Assembly (NCBI RefSeq): GCF_001651035.1
Contig: NZ_LXRG01000065.1
Coordinates: 62,001-126,000, forward strand
Direction of reading: 5' to 3'
Origin: Halomonas sp. ALS9
GTDB taxonomy: Bacteria > Pseudomonadota > Gammaproteobacteria > Pseudomonadales > Halomonadaceae
DNA: 64,000 nt
Shown here: positions 36,583 through 45,763 of the stretch, one piece after another
Layout of the letters: each line of letters begins with the position of its first letter
How positions within the stretch are numbered: position 1 is the first letter of the stretch
Translations under genes and position numbers: made by a program
Notes under the pieces: generated by a model
The model's input: the letters and a program-made list of their open reading frames with translations, nothing else
What the model was told of the DNA's origin: nothing
Databases searched by the model: none

Positions 36583-37688
36583 CCCTAAGCGGTATTGGTA
36601 AATCTTTTGATGGCGTGGAAATCTCCCGGGATATCGATCTCACCATTGAAGACGGCGAGTTTGTAGTCTTTGTTGGCCCCTCCGGCTGCGGAAAGTCCAC
36701 GCTGCTGCGTATGATTGCCGGCCTGGAAGATATCAGCGAAGGGGATATGCAGCTGGATGGCCAGCGGATCAACGAAATTCCGCCCCAGGAGCGGGACATC
36801 GGCATGGTATTCCAATCTTACGCGCTCTACCCGCATATGAGCGTGGCAGAGAACATGGCGTTTGGCCTGAAGCTGGCGCGGACTGACAAGGCGGAGATTC
36901 GCCGGCGAGTCCAGCATGCCGCTGAGATGCTGCACCTTACTGAGCTGTTGGAGCGTAAGCCCAAAGACCTCTCCGGTGGCCAGCGTCAGCGGGTAGCTAT
37001 TGGCCGAACCCTGGTAAAAGAACCAGCAGTGTTTCTATTTGATGAACCGCTCTCTAACCTGGATGCCGCGCTGCGGGTAGATATGCGGGTGCAGATCGCC
37101 GCGCTGCATAAACGCTTGAACGCTACCATGATCTACGTAACCCATGATCAGGTAGAGGCGATGACCCTAGCTGACCGCATTGTGTTGCTATCCAAGGGCC
37201 GTATTGCCCAGGTGGGTGCGCCGCTGTCGCTTTATCACTTTCCCAATACCTTAGAGGTGGCTGAGTTTATCGGCTCACCGCGGATTAATACCTTCCCAGT
37301 GACGGTAGTAGACCCTGGCGATCGCCAAACGGTGGTGCGCCTGGATAGTGGCGACACCCTAGCGGTGGCGGTTAATGGCCAACACCTTCACTCAGGCGAG
37401 AGCGCCACACTGGGATTGCGAGCAGAAGACTTTGTCGCCCCCGATCAGGCCGAAGCCACGTTAGGCGCTACCTTGATGGTGGCAGAGAAGCTGGGCTATG
37501 AGACCCTCGCTCATTGGCAGGTGGCAGGTATCGACACTCCCTTAACCCAGCGCCTGGACGGCTTAACGCAACTAACCGAAGGTCAAACGGTCGCTTTGGG
37601 CTTAGCGGGCCAGCACTGTCATCTTTTTGATCAGCAGGGCAATGCCTGCCCTCGGCAGGTGGTGGTCGATGGGGTTAGCCATTCATGA
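36570..37688 (+). CDS. malK: Maltose-type ABC importer ATPase
   Basis: 372 aa ATPase of the MalK group. Walker A GPSGCGKST (residues 36-44), signature LSGGQRQRVAIGR, Walker B VFLFDEPLSNLDA, H-loop VTHDQVEAM, then the C-terminal OB-fold regulatory domain. ATG 36570 has AGGAGG upstream and lies inside the end of the alpha-glucosidase gene. The malE-malF-malG genes at 47.4-51.2 kb have no ATPase of their own, so this is their likely partner about 10 kb away. Its last 14 bases overlap the SDR gene tail to tail. Confidence 0.9.
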   Translation: MGRLTLSGIGKSFDGVEISRDIDLTIEDGEFVVFVGPSGCGKSTLLRMIAGLEDISEGDMQLDGQRINEIPPQERDIGMVFQSYALYPHMSVAENMAFGLKLARTDKAEIRRRVQHAAEMLHLTELLERKPKDLSGGQRQRVAIGRTLVKEPAVFLFDEPLSNLDAALRVDMRVQIAALHKRLNATMIYVTHDQVEAMTLADRIVLLSKGRIAQVGAPLSLYHFPNTLEVAEFIGSPRINTFPVTVVDPGDRQTVVRLDSGDTLAVAVNGQHLHSGESATLGLRAEDFVAPDQAEATLGATLMVAEKLGYETLAHWQVAGIDTPLTQRLDGLTQLTEGQTVALGLAGQHCHLFDQQGNACPRQVVVDGVSHS

Positions 37689-38457
37689 TCTTGGACAAAA
37701 GGGCTTGGTGAATTCTGCGCGGTGTCGCCCACATAAGGACGACGTTCATTTTATTGGCCAAGCCCGCGACTACGCTAATTCGGCCAGCATCCAGTGCTTG
37801 AATGCCAGCCCGAACGACGGGAGGTGCTGGCATCATGATTGAGCGCAGCATTGGCGTCATGCGTTGACCAGCGTTGCTGACAAAACCGGTGTCGCTCAGC
37901 CCTGGGCACAGGGTGGTTACGGTGACATTGTCGCGCTTGAATTCGCGATGTAAGGCTTCACCAAAGCGAAGTACATATGACTTGGCGGCGGAGTACACGG
38001 CATAATTCTCAACTCCTTGGTAGGCTAGAATGCTGGCAATTTGCAAAATCTGCCCCCGCTTGCGCGTTCGCATATCCTGACCAAAGACCTGAGTCATCGC
38101 CGTGAGGCTGGCGATATCCAGCTGAATCATCGACATCGTGGCGTCCAGCGGGCTGTCCAGAAACGGCCCCTGCAGGCCATGCCCTGCATTATTGATCAGC
38201 ACGTCCACTTCAACGCTCTGTTCGGTGAGGCGCGCATGAAGGTCGGTGATGGCAGCGATGTTGGACAGGTCAACCTGTTCCACTAGTACGTCGACTTTAT
38301 ATTGCTCGCGCAGAGTGACGGCTAAGGCTTCTAGCCGATCCAGTCGACGTGCGACTAGCACCAGGCGATGGCCGCGTTTTGCGTACTGTTTGGCAAACTC
38401 TTCGCCGAAGCCGCTCGACGCGCCGGTAATAAGCACGGTGGATTGGGGGGTAGTCAT
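37675..38457 (-). CDS. Short-chain dehydrogenase/reductase
   Basis: Classical SDR, 260 aa, NAD(P)-dependent oxidoreductase of unknown substrate. Cofactor motif TGASSGFG (residues 11-18), Asn of NNAG, catalytic Ser-Tyr-Lys in SILAYQGVENYAVYSAAKSY. Arg residues after strand 2 (VARRLDRL) favour NADP. The C-terminal part (MMPAPPVVRAGIQAL) resembles the YqjQ/DltE-like group. ATG 38457 has AAGGAAAA upstream. Same strand as the old yellow enzyme gene 75 bp upstream; the two may be co-expressed. Confidence 0.9.
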   Translation of the reverse strand: MTTPQSTVLITGASSGFGEEFAKQYAKRGHRLVLVARRLDRLEALAVTLREQYKVDVLVEQVDLSNIAAITDLHARLTEQSVEVDVLINNAGHGLQGPFLDSPLDATMSMIQLDIASLTAMTQVFGQDMRTRKRGQILQIASILAYQGVENYAVYSAAKSYVLRFGEALHREFKRDNVTVTTLCPGLSDTGFVSNAGQRMTPMLRSIMMPAPPVVRAGIQALDAGRISVVAGLANKMNVVLMWATPRRIHQALLSKIMNG

Positions 38458-38532
38458 GGAGTTTTCCTTGAATCAAGGTAATCATCTTGGCGTGCGCTGT
38501 AGGCAAGGTTGCTTAACGCACGCCGTCAACGT

Positions 38533-39651
38533 TTAGGCCAGTGAAGCCAGGTCTTCTGCGGCGAAGCCGCGCAATTCCTGTAGCTGTCCTGTGCGCACTT
38601 TGTTAACCCACTGAGGATCTGAGATCAGCACCCGGCCCACGGCGATCAGGTCGAACTCTTCCCGCTCCATTCGCGCATGTAAGCTGTCGAGCGCCGCAGC
38701 ACCGGAACCGACACCGCCGAAGGCGCCGAAGAAGTCTGAATCCAGTCCCACCGATCCCACACTAATGGTCGCCGCCCCCGTCAATTTCTTCGCCCAGCCA
38801 GCAAAGTTCAGGCCTTCGGCACCATCTATTTCTGCGAACTCAGGTTCCCAAAAGCGTCGCTGTGAGCAGTGGAGAATATCGACCCCTGCTTCTACCAGCG
38901 GGGCGAGCCACTCGGTCATCTCTTGTGGTGAAGTAGCCAAGCGGGCGCTGTAGTCCTGCTGCTTCCACTGGCTTACGCGCAGAATCAGCGGGAAGTCTGG
39001 CCCAACGGCAACACGTACAGCACGCACAATCTCTGCCGCGAACCTTGAGCGCTCGCCGATGGTGGCGCCGCCAAAAGCATCGTTACGGGTATTGGTGCCG
39101 GGCCAGAAAAATTGGTCGATCAAATAACCATGGGCACCGTGCAACTCGAGGGTGTCAAAGCCCAAGCGCTTTGCATCCAAGGCAGCACTGGCGAAGGCCG
39201 CAACGCTGTCGGCAATATCCTCTTCGCTCATCGCAACGCCGTGTGGAGTGGCCGGGCTCACTAACCCTGAAGGACTTTCCGCTGGGCCGTCGGGCTGCCA
39301 CCCCTGCGCTTCCTGTGGCACTGGGATTGAGCCGGTATGCCACAGCTGCGGGCCAATCAGGCCACCGACGGCATGCACGGCGTTGGCAACTTCCGCCCAA
39401 CCGGCCAGGGCAGGCTCGCTATGAAACAGCGGAATGCCTGGCATATTGCGCGCCGCTGGTCGGTTGACCACGGTGCCTTCAGTAAGGATCAAGCCCACAC
39501 CGCCGATGGCACGACGTCGGTAATATTCCGCTTGTGACGCGCCGGGGATACCGCCTTCGGCCATCGCCCGGGTCATCGGTGCCATGACGATGCGGTTTGG
39601 CAGTGTCAGGCCTTTTAAAGTGAAGGGGGTAAATAGAATATCGTTGGACAT
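38533..39651 (-). CDS. Old yellow enzyme-family FMN oxidoreductase
   Basis: NADH:flavin oxidoreductase of the OYE family, 372 aa TIM barrel that reduces activated C=C bonds of enones and other electrophiles. Seen: LPNRIVMAPMTRA (FMN loop), GPQLWHTG, the conserved LELHGAHGYLIDQF with the substrate-binding His pair, and the FMN phosphate site GRVLISDPQW. AGGAGA lies before ATG 39651. A TetR gene is divergent, 125 bp away, a common layout for electrophile-inducible OYE genes. Confidence 0.92.
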   Translation of the reverse strand: MSNDILFTPFTLKGLTLPNRIVMAPMTRAMAEGGIPGASQAEYYRRRAIGGVGLILTEGTVVNRPAARNMPGIPLFHSEPALAGWAEVANAVHAVGGLIGPQLWHTGSIPVPQEAQGWQPDGPAESPSGLVSPATPHGVAMSEEDIADSVAAFASAALDAKRLGFDTLELHGAHGYLIDQFFWPGTNTRNDAFGGATIGERSRFAAEIVRAVRVAVGPDFPLILRVSQWKQQDYSARLATSPQEMTEWLAPLVEAGVDILHCSQRRFWEPEFAEIDGAEGLNFAGWAKKLTGAATISVGSVGLDSDFFGAFGGVGSGAAALDSLHARMEREEFDLIAVGRVLISDPQWVNKVRTGQLQELRGFAAEDLASLA

Positions 39652-39685
39652 GGATGTTTCTCCTGGTGAATGAAATCAATAATGA

Positions 39686-39730
39686 TGATCAACATCTAAA
39701 AAGTCAATATCTTTGATTATGGTCAACATC
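39686..39730. promoter_or_regulatory. Candidate TetR operator region
   Basis: TGATCAACATC (39686-39696) and TGGTCAACATC (39720-39730) are near-identical direct repeats 34 bp apart, in the 125-bp divergent region of the OYE and TetR genes; the first is also a partial palindrome (GATGATCAACATC). Confidence 0.4.
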
Positions 39731-39776
39731 AATGTAGGATATGCGTCTGGTTCATAAGCAACCTAGAGGTTCTTAA

Positions 39777-40343
39777 ATGAAGGTCACCAAAGCGCAGGCT
39801 CAGGAAAATCGGGCACGCATTGTTGAGACGGCGGCAACGCTGTTTCGCGAGCGGGGCTATGACGGCGTAGGGATTGCTGAATTGATGGCGGCTGCTGGTT
39901 TTACCCATGGGGGGTTCTACAAGCACTTTCGCTCTAAGGCTGACCTAATGGCAGAAGCGGCCGCCTGCGGTATGGCACAGCAAGTGGCGAACAGTGGCGA
40001 CACCGATCTGGTTGAATTTGTCACTCATTACTTGTCCCGTGAACATCGCGATGACCGCGGTGCGGGCTGTACCATGGCTGCTCTCAGTGGTGATGCCGCG
40101 CGACAGTCGGGGGATGTCAAAACGATGTTTGCAGACGGTATCGAACGCAGCATTGCTGAATTTCAGCGCCAAGACGCAGCGTCGGGTGGGCTCAGCCAAG
40201 ACCAAGCGCGGGCAAAAATGATCGCTACCTTTGCGCATGTGGTGGGAGCGCTGGTGATGTCACGTGCCTGCCCAGATGACTCGCCGCTGGCCGATGAGAT
40301 TCTGCAAGTGTGCTGCGAGCAGATACTTACCGCACACAAATAG
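39777..40343 (+). CDS. TetR-family repressor
   Basis: 188 aa. N-terminal TetR HTH (RARIVETAATLFRERGYDGVG, IAELMAAAGFTHGGFYKHF, residues 13-51), then a helical ligand domain with two Cys-containing segments (DRGAGCTMAAL and VCCEQIL). The THGGFYKHF recognition helix is typical of the group that guards OYE/reductase genes. ATG 39777; divergent from OYE, which it probably represses until an electrophile binds. The two Cys regions could be the sensor, but that is a guess. Confidence 0.88.
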   Translation: MKVTKAQAQENRARIVETAATLFRERGYDGVGIAELMAAAGFTHGGFYKHFRSKADLMAEAAACGMAQQVANSGDTDLVEFVTHYLSREHRDDRGAGCTMAALSGDAARQSGDVKTMFADGIERSIAEFQRQDAASGGLSQDQARAKMIATFAHVVGALVMSRACPDDSPLADEILQVCCEQILTAHK

Positions 40344-40525
40344 AACAAGCCGATTAACAGCATTAGTCCTTAACACGGCCAAGCGCTTGCTATGAATGCG
40401 ACAGCATTACGGCGTAAGCGCTGAAATATTTTTTAAAAGAGTGCATCCAAAACGTCTCCTCGCGGGTATTCCCTATACAGCTGCTATTGATGGCGGCTGA
40501 TAACAACCCTTTTAGGAGACTGAAA

Positions 40526-41047
40526 ATGACCATTCATCATCTAACGCGGGCTACCCTGGCCGCCACTCTGATTGCATCCTTCAGTCATGCCGCACTGGCC
40601 GAGACGCCTGCGGATGTTCAAGTACCGGACGGCAACACCGTTGCGCTCGAAACCGTCGGCGTTGGTGCAATCACTTATATGTGTGAAATGAACGACGAAG
40701 ACACCATGGCTTGGGTTTTTAAAGGCCCGCACGCTGCGCTCAATGATAGCGACGGCAGCCAGGTTGGCAGTTACTACGGTCCGCCCGCCACCTGGGAAGC
40801 GTTGGATGGTTCAAAAATCACTGGCACTCAGCTAGCCACGGCTGCCAATGGTGATGGCAATATTCCGCTCCAGCTTGTTGAAGCTAATCCTGCTGAAGGA
40901 GAAGGCGCAATGTCTGGGGTTAGTTACATTCAGCGCTTGAACACCCAGGGTGGCGTTGCCCCTGATGTGGCCTGCGATATGGATCACAACGGTGCCACTG
41001 CTGTCGTTACCTACCAGGCCGATTACATCTTCTGGACAGCTGAATAA
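40526..41047 (+). CDS. Secreted DUF3455-family protein
   Basis: 173 aa with a Sec signal (cleavage likely after SHAALA, about residue 26). The mature part has the DUF3455 pattern: VPDGNTVALETVGVGAITYMC, WVFKGPHAALNDSDGSQVGSYYGPPATWEALDGSKITG, then VSYIQRLNTQGGVAPDVAC and YQADYIFW. Two Cys (in TYMCEM and DVACDM) may form a disulfide. ATG 40526 has AGGAGA upstream; the extra 13 residues of open frame are not used. Function unknown. It lies upstream of an ECF sigma/anti-sigma pair on the same strand, separated by a long hairpin. Confidence 0.85.
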   Translation: MTIHHLTRATLAATLIASFSHAALAETPADVQVPDGNTVALETVGVGAITYMCEMNDEDTMAWVFKGPHAALNDSDGSQVGSYYGPPATWEALDGSKITGTQLATAANGDGNIPLQLVEANPAEGEGAMSGVSYIQRLNTQGGVAPDVACDMDHNGATAVVTYQADYIFWTAE

Positions 41048-41065
41048 GTCAACGTAAGCGCTAAT

Positions 41066-41100
41066 GCCGCTGGGGGCTCGTTTGTCGAGCCCCCAGCGGC
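41066..41100. terminator. Long perfect hairpin before the sigma factor gene
   Basis: 15-bp perfect stem (41066-41080 with 41086-41100), loop TTTGT. No T-run follows, so it may stabilise the end of the DUF3455 message rather than act as a simple terminator. Confidence 0.6.
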
Positions 41101-41156
41101 TATGCTGTCTTCGAGAACGACGACTGGCGTCGGTGCCGTCAACAGGGAGCTGAAGT

Positions 41157-41732
41157 TTGACTGACGTGTCTTCAGAGTTTGATTACGCTGCGGCAATAGC
41201 CAACTGTGCCCGTGGCGAGCATGACGCCTTGCACCAACTCTACGTTCATGAGGGTGCTCGACTATTAGGTGTTGTGGTAAGAATCGTTAAAGATCGTGGT
41301 ATGGCAGAAGATATTGTCCACGATGCCTGCCTCAATATTTGGCAACGTGCAGACAGTTTTGACCCTGATAAAGGCTCTGCACGCGCATGGATATTTAGTG
41401 TGGCACGCCACTTGGCACTTAATGCCATCCGGTACCGTGACCGGGAAGTCACTTTTGATAGTACTTTTGATAGCAATGATCCGACCGAGTTAGACCACCC
41501 AGAACATTTCCAGCACGCGACGGTTGCCGAAGACACCTTTGATTGGCAGACCGGCCAGCGAATGGATAGCTGTTTAGAACAACTTGAACCAGAGCGGCGT
41601 AACTGCGTACTTCACGCCTATGTTGATGGTCTTAGCCACGCGCAAATTTCAGCGCATACCGGGGCGCCGCTGGGCACCGTTAAAGCCTGGATCAAACGCA
41701 GTTTGCAGCGCCTAAGGGAGTGTATGACATGA
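41157..41732 (+). CDS. ECF sigma factor (SigK-like)
   Basis: 191 aa RNA polymerase sigma factor of the extracytoplasmic type. Region 2: LHQLYVHEGARLLGVVVRIV, EDIVHDACLNIWQRADSFDP and ARAWIFSVARHLALNAIRYR. Region 4: LEQLEPERRNCVLHAYVDGL and an HTH with PLGTVKAWIKRSLQRLR. The start is TTG 41157 with GGGAG upstream; a GTG nine bases later is possible. It overlaps the anti-sigma gene by ATGA. Same pairing as SigK-RskA. Target promoters are unknown; the upstream DUF3455 gene is a candidate. Confidence 0.9.
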   Translation: MTDVSSEFDYAAAIANCARGEHDALHQLYVHEGARLLGVVVRIVKDRGMAEDIVHDACLNIWQRADSFDPDKGSARAWIFSVARHLALNAIRYRDREVTFDSTFDSNDPTELDHPEHFQHATVAEDTFDWQTGQRMDSCLEQLEPERRNCVLHAYVDGLSHAQISAHTGAPLGTVKAWIKRSLQRLRECMT

Positions 41733-42478
41733 CTCGCCCCAGTCAGCACGAACCAGAACAAGACGATGATCATGCCTTGGCGGGTGAATACGTGCTGGGT
41801 ACGCTGTTGCTAGAGCAGCGCAAAGCGCTGGAAGCGCGGTTGCCCAATGAGCCTGAGTTGCAAAAAGCGGTGATGGCGTGGGAGGAGCGTTTCTTACCCT
41901 ATACCGCTATCGCCGAGCCGGTAACGCCTTCTGATTATTTATGGCCGCGCATTGAGCGCAGCTTAAAAGCACGCGAGACGTCCGTTAAACGGGCTGGATC
42001 GGCTATTGCGCAGCCAAGACCCGGTCGCATGCTACACAGCTTGCCACTTTGGCGGAGCGCTGCCGGGTTTGGCTTAGCAGCGGCGTTAATGATGGGTGTG
42101 ATGCTGGCAAACGAAGTCACCAAGCCGACAATTCCCACTACGCCTGAGTACATGGTGGTGCTACTTGCCCCGCAAACGCAGTCAGCGGGTTGGGTGGTGC
42201 AAGCCTCATCGCGGCAGGAAATCGAGCTTATTCCGCTGGGTACGTTCGAAGTGCCTGAAGGTAAAGCGCTAGAGTTCTGGACTAAAGCGGATGAGTGGCA
42301 GGCACCGGTATCGCTGGGTTTAGTGGAGCCAGGCCAGCCGATCCGGATGCGCTTAGACCAATTGCCGCCGCTGGAAGATAACCAGCTGTTTGAGCTAACG
42401 CTGGAAGACGAAGCCGGTTCGGCCACCGGCTTGCCTACAGGCCCCATTGAGTTTATTGGCCGGGCGGTCGAGATTTAA
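41729..42478 (+). CDS. RskA-type anti-sigma factor
   Basis: 249 aa inner-membrane protein that would hold the sigma factor. N-terminal acidic region with the zinc-less anti-sigma fold (HALAGEYVLGTLLLEQRKALE and WEERFLPY), one membrane helix (SAAGFGLAAALMMGVMLA, about residues 108-125) and a periplasmic RskA domain ending in GPIEFIGRAVEI. The ATG at 41729 overlaps the sigma stop codon. Signals are usually passed by proteolysis in this family; no protease gene is adjacent. Confidence 0.88.
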   Translation: MTRPSQHEPEQDDDHALAGEYVLGTLLLEQRKALEARLPNEPELQKAVMAWEERFLPYTAIAEPVTPSDYLWPRIERSLKARETSVKRAGSAIAQPRPGRMLHSLPLWRSAAGFGLAAALMMGVMLANEVTKPTIPTTPEYMVVLLAPQTQSAGWVVQASSRQEIELIPLGTFEVPEGKALEFWTKADEWQAPVSLGLVEPGQPIRMRLDQLPPLEDNQLFELTLEDEAGSATGLPTGPIEFIGRAVEI

Positions 42479-42508
42479 CCTGCGTCAAAGCGGCTGTTTA
42501 GCGCGGCT

Positions 42509-43882
42509 TTAAAAAAATGATAAACCGACTTGGAACAGGCGCTCCACATCGCGAATGCGGCGTTTATCAACCACAAATAGAATCACATGGTCGCCGCTTT
42601 CTACCTTGACGTCGCCGTGAGCAATTATTACCTCTTTGCCGCGCACAATCGCACCAATGGTCGTGCCGTCGGGCAGGTCGACCTCGCGAATCGTACGGCC
42701 CACCACTTTAGACGACTGCTTATCACCGTGGGCGATAGCCTCTATGGCTTCGGCGGCACCCCGGCGCAGCGAGTGAACGTTAACAATATCGCCGCGGCGT
42801 ACATGGGTCAGCAAGCTGCCGATGGTGGCCTGCTGGGGCGAGATGGCAATATCGATCTCGCCACCTTGAACCAAGTCGACGTAGGCGGCGTTGTTAATCA
42901 GCGTGAGCACTTTCTTGGCGCCTAAGCGCTTGGCGAGCAGCGACGACATGATATTAACCTCGTCGTCGTTGGTCAGCGCACAGAAGATATCGCACTCTTC
43001 GATGTTCTCTTCTTCCAGCAAACGCTTGCTGGTGGCGCTGCCATGGAGCACGACGGTGCGATCCAGCCGTTCTGAGAGTGTGGTGCAGCGCTCCAGGCTG
43101 TGTTCGATGATTTTGACCTGGTGGCTGTGCTCCAAATGCTCCGCCAGCCGCTCACCGATATTGCCACCCCCGGCAATCACCACTCGACGGAAGTCCCGCT
43201 CCACCCGGCGCAGTTCGCTCATCACCGCACGAATATCCCGCCGGGCGGCGAGGAAAAACACTTCATCGTCAGCTTCGATGACCGTATCGCCACGGGGAAG
43301 AATTGGTCGATTACGCCGGTAGATCGCCGCCACTCGGGTATCCACGTTGGGCATATGGCGGCGCAGAAAGGCCAAGTCCTGGCCCACCAGCGGGCCGCCG
43401 TAGAAGGCTTTTACCGCCACCAGCTGTACCAAACCCCCGGCAAACTCCAATACCTGCAGGGCGCCGGGGTGCTCGATCAGACGGCGCACATGGTCGGTCA
43501 CTACCTGCTCGGGGCTGATCAGTACATCAATGGGAATGGCTTCGTGGGCAAACAGCCCTTTGCGGGTTAAATACGCCGTGGCGCGCACCCGGGCGATCTT
43601 GGTGGGGGTGCGAAACAGCGTATGGGCAACCTGACAGGCGATCATATTGATCTCATCGCTGCTGGTCACGGCAATCAACATATCAGCGTCTTCGCAGCCA
43701 GCCTGGCGCAGCACAATCGGGTAAGAGCCCGCCCCAGTAACGGTGCGGATGTCGATTTTGGTGTGCAGCTCACGCAGTTTTTTGGCGTCAGTATCAATGA
43801 CGGTGATGTCGTTTTCCTCGCGGGCGAGGTGCTCAGCCAGTGTGCCGCCGACCTGGCCGGCGCCGAGAATGATGATTTTCAT
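42509..43882 (-). CDS. trkA: TrkA, NAD-binding regulator of potassium uptake
   Basis: Cytoplasmic peripheral subunit of the Trk K+ uptake system, 457 aa. Two tandem RCK units: an NAD-binding Rossmann domain ([10 protein letters not shown], residues 4-13) with a TrkA-C domain, then a second ([10 protein letters not shown] near residue 235) with a second TrkA-C ([25 protein letters not shown]). The full length matches E. coli TrkA (458 aa). Its ATG overlaps the response-regulator stop codon (ATGA). Last gene of an operon with trkH and a two-component pair; in a halophile, K+ uptake is the first response to salt shock. Confidence 0.95.
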   Translation of the reverse strand: MKIIILGAGQVGGTLAEHLAREENDITVIDTDAKKLRELHTKIDIRTVTGAGSYPIVLRQAGCEDADMLIAVTSSDEINMIACQVAHTLFRTPTKIARVRATAYLTRKGLFAHEAIPIDVLISPEQVVTDHVRRLIEHPGALQVLEFAGGLVQLVAVKAFYGGPLVGQDLAFLRRHMPNVDTRVAAIYRRNRPILPRGDTVIEADDEVFFLAARRDIRAVMSELRRVERDFRRVVIAGGGNIGERLAEHLEHSHQVKIIEHSLERCTTLSERLDRTVVLHGSATSKRLLEEENIEECDIFCALTNDDEVNIMSSLLAKRLGAKKVLTLINNAAYVDLVQGGEIDIAISPQQATIGSLLTHVRRGDIVNVHSLRRGAAEAIEAIAHGDKQSSKVVGRTIREVDLPDGTTIGAIVRGKEVIIAHGDVKVESGDHVILFVVDKRRIRDVERLFQVGLSFF

Positions 43883-44601
43883 AGGGTCTTGTCCTCACTG
43901 TCGGGCTCAAGAAAGAGTCGGTAACCGATGCCGGGCTCGGTTTGTAATAGGGTCGGTGACTGAGGGTCGTCGCCCAGTTTTTGACGCAGCTTGCTCACCA
44001 CGATGCGCAAATAGTGAGTATCTTCCTGGTGGGTCGGGCCCCATACCTGGCGCAATAGCTGAGTCTGCGTAACCACACGCCCAGCGGAGGCAACAAGCTT
44101 GGCTAGAACGGCGAACTCTTTAGGCGTCAGACGAATAGCCTCGCCGTGCAAGCTCACTTGATAAGCGGCCAGGTCGACCATCAAACCGCCGTGTTGGAAG
44201 CGCTGAACGCTTGGGCTGGCGCGTCGCCTTAATAGGGCTCGAATACGGGCCAGCAACTCTTGAATGCCGAAGGGCTTGGTGACGTAGTCGCTTGCACCAT
44301 TATCTAGAGCACGCACTTTTTCAGTCTCATGACCACGCACTGACACAATGATCACGGGTATCTCGCTGTGCTGGCGGATCGCATCAAGTACCTGCTGACC
44401 ATCCATATCCGGCAAACCAAGATCCAGCAAAACGATGTCGGCACAAGGCGTGAGGGCCGTCGCATTGAGTTTTTTCAGCCCTTCGCGACCACTGGCCGCC
44501 TCAATCACCTGAAAGCCTTGTGAAGTGAGGCTGATACGTAAAAAGTGGCGAATGTGTGGCTCGTCATCAATGACTAGGACGCGCGCTGGATTAGTGGTCA
44601 T
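43879..44601 (-). CDS. KdpE-like response regulator
   Basis: OmpR/PhoB-family response regulator, 240 aa. Receiver with [11 protein letters not shown], phosphorylated Asp in [12 protein letters not shown] (about residue 57) and Lys in YVTKPFG; winged-helix output with [13 protein letters not shown] and [17 protein letters not shown]. The receiver and HTH are clearly KdpE-like. It overlaps its kinase gene by 11 bases and trkA by four. There is no kdpFABC in the window; the natural target is this trk operon or a K+ regulon elsewhere. Confidence 0.9.
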   Translation of the reverse strand: MTTNPARVLVIDDEPHIRHFLRISLTSQGFQVIEAASGREGLKKLNATALTPCADIVLLDLGLPDMDGQQVLDAIRQHSEIPVIIVSVRGHETEKVRALDNGASDYVTKPFGIQELLARIRALLRRRASPSVQRFQHGGLMVDLAAYQVSLHGEAIRLTPKEFAVLAKLVASAGRVVTQTQLLRQVWGPTHQEDTHYLRIVVSKLRQKLGDDPQSPTLLQTEPGIGYRLFLEPDSEDKTL

Positions 44602-45736
44602 CCTCGGCCTCTTTGCTGGCTGCCGATAGCGGCAGCGTCATGGTAATTCTGGTGCCAGCACCGTCAGGCCCCGGGCTTGCGTGAATTTGACCCGCATGGG
44701 CGCCAAGCACCCCCCGACAAATTGCCAGTCCCAGGCCGCTACCGTGCAGGCTGCGGTCTCCTTCGTTACCGGTGACAAACATATCGAACACGCGCTCGCG
44801 CAGGGCTGCGGGTATGCCAGGGCCTTGGTCGCTAACCGAAAACTGCAGGACGGGATGATCTCCGCCGCTGTTTTCATCGCTACACTGGGCTTCAATAGTG
44901 ATACGGCCATTGAGGGGTGAGAAGCGCGCCGCGTTTTCAAGTACGTTGACCAACGCTTGCTCGATCAGGGCGGGGTTAACGTAAAGTAGCGGTAAATTAT
45001 TAGGCCAGTTTTTGGCTACCTGAAAGCCTTCAAGGGCACTGCCTAAGCGCTTTAGCGCTGAGGTGACTAAATCATCAAAGGCTACCCAGTCACGCTCAAT
45101 TCTCATGTCGCCATGGCCTAATCGGGTCATATCCAACAAATTTTGAATGTAGCGGTTTAGGCGTTCGCTTTCGCTTAGCACACCATCTAATAACGCAAAT
45201 CGATCCTGCTGGCTAAGCTGTGCATCCAGTGTGCGCAGTGAGCTGGCTGCACCAATAATCGACGCTAGTGGAGTACGCAGGTCGTGGGAAACCGACGATA
45301 GCAGCGCTGAGCGCAATCTCTCCTGCTCTTCAGCCAAGCGAGCGGCGCTAAGCTCCAGCAGGCGTTGGCGGCTGTCACCAGCGAGCTTGCCAACTACCAA
45401 TGCGACTAATAGAAAGAAAAGCAGCGTTAGCAGTTGCTCTTGCTCCTCAACGGCTAATGAAAAGTGCGGAACGGTGAAGCAAAAATTAAATGTCAGAAAG
45501 CCCAGTGCAGCACTGAGCAGCGCCGCGTAGCTCCCCGCTAACACGGCGCTGGCGAGAACCGCGGTAAGAAAAATCAGCGAAAGATTGGCTAAGGCTAACC
45601 AGGTATACAGCCCCCAGGCGATCAACAGCGCGACAAACGTACTCGCCAGCGCGATCACAATTTCTGACAGCAGGGGTAAGCGCAGTTGAACCGCAAACTG
45701 CTCAGCAGGTTTGAACATCGATTTTCTAAGTGTCAT
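44591..45736 (-). CDS. KdpD-like sensor kinase lacking the N-terminal KdpD/Usp domains
   Basis: 381 aa membrane histidine kinase. It contains only the C-terminal half of KdpD: the four-helix DUF4118 membrane unit (about residues 20-115; GLYTWLALANLSLIFL, NFCFTVPHFSLAV), HisKA with SVSHDLRTPLASIIG, and HATPase (VNVLENAARFS, VSDQGPGIP, GSGLGLAICRG). E. coli KdpD has about 890 aa, with an N-terminal ATP-binding KdpD domain and a Usp domain that sense K+ and ATP; these are absent here. ATG 45736 is chosen for a GAAGG site; an upstream TTG is possible. Lies between trkH and the KdpE-like gene. Confidence 0.88.
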   Translation of the reverse strand: MTLRKSMFKPAEQFAVQLRLPLLSEIVIALASTFVALLIAWGLYTWLALANLSLIFLTAVLASAVLAGSYAALLSAALGFLTFNFCFTVPHFSLAVEEQEQLLTLLFFLLVALVVGKLAGDSRQRLLELSAARLAEEQERLRSALLSSVSHDLRTPLASIIGAASSLRTLDAQLSQQDRFALLDGVLSESERLNRYIQNLLDMTRLGHGDMRIERDWVAFDDLVTSALKRLGSALEGFQVAKNWPNNLPLLYVNPALIEQALVNVLENAARFSPLNGRITIEAQCSDENSGGDHPVLQFSVSDQGPGIPAALRERVFDMFVTGNEGDRSLHGSGLGLAICRGVLGAHAGQIHASPGPDGAGTRITMTLPLSAASKEAEDDH

Positions 45737-45763
45737 GACACGATTGCCCTTCAAAATGATTGG

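Noticed and set aside
43879..45736. A genuine KdpDE system controlling a Kdp ATPase
   Set aside because: The kinase lacks the KdpD and Usp domains and no kdpFABC genes lie nearby; the operon context is trk.
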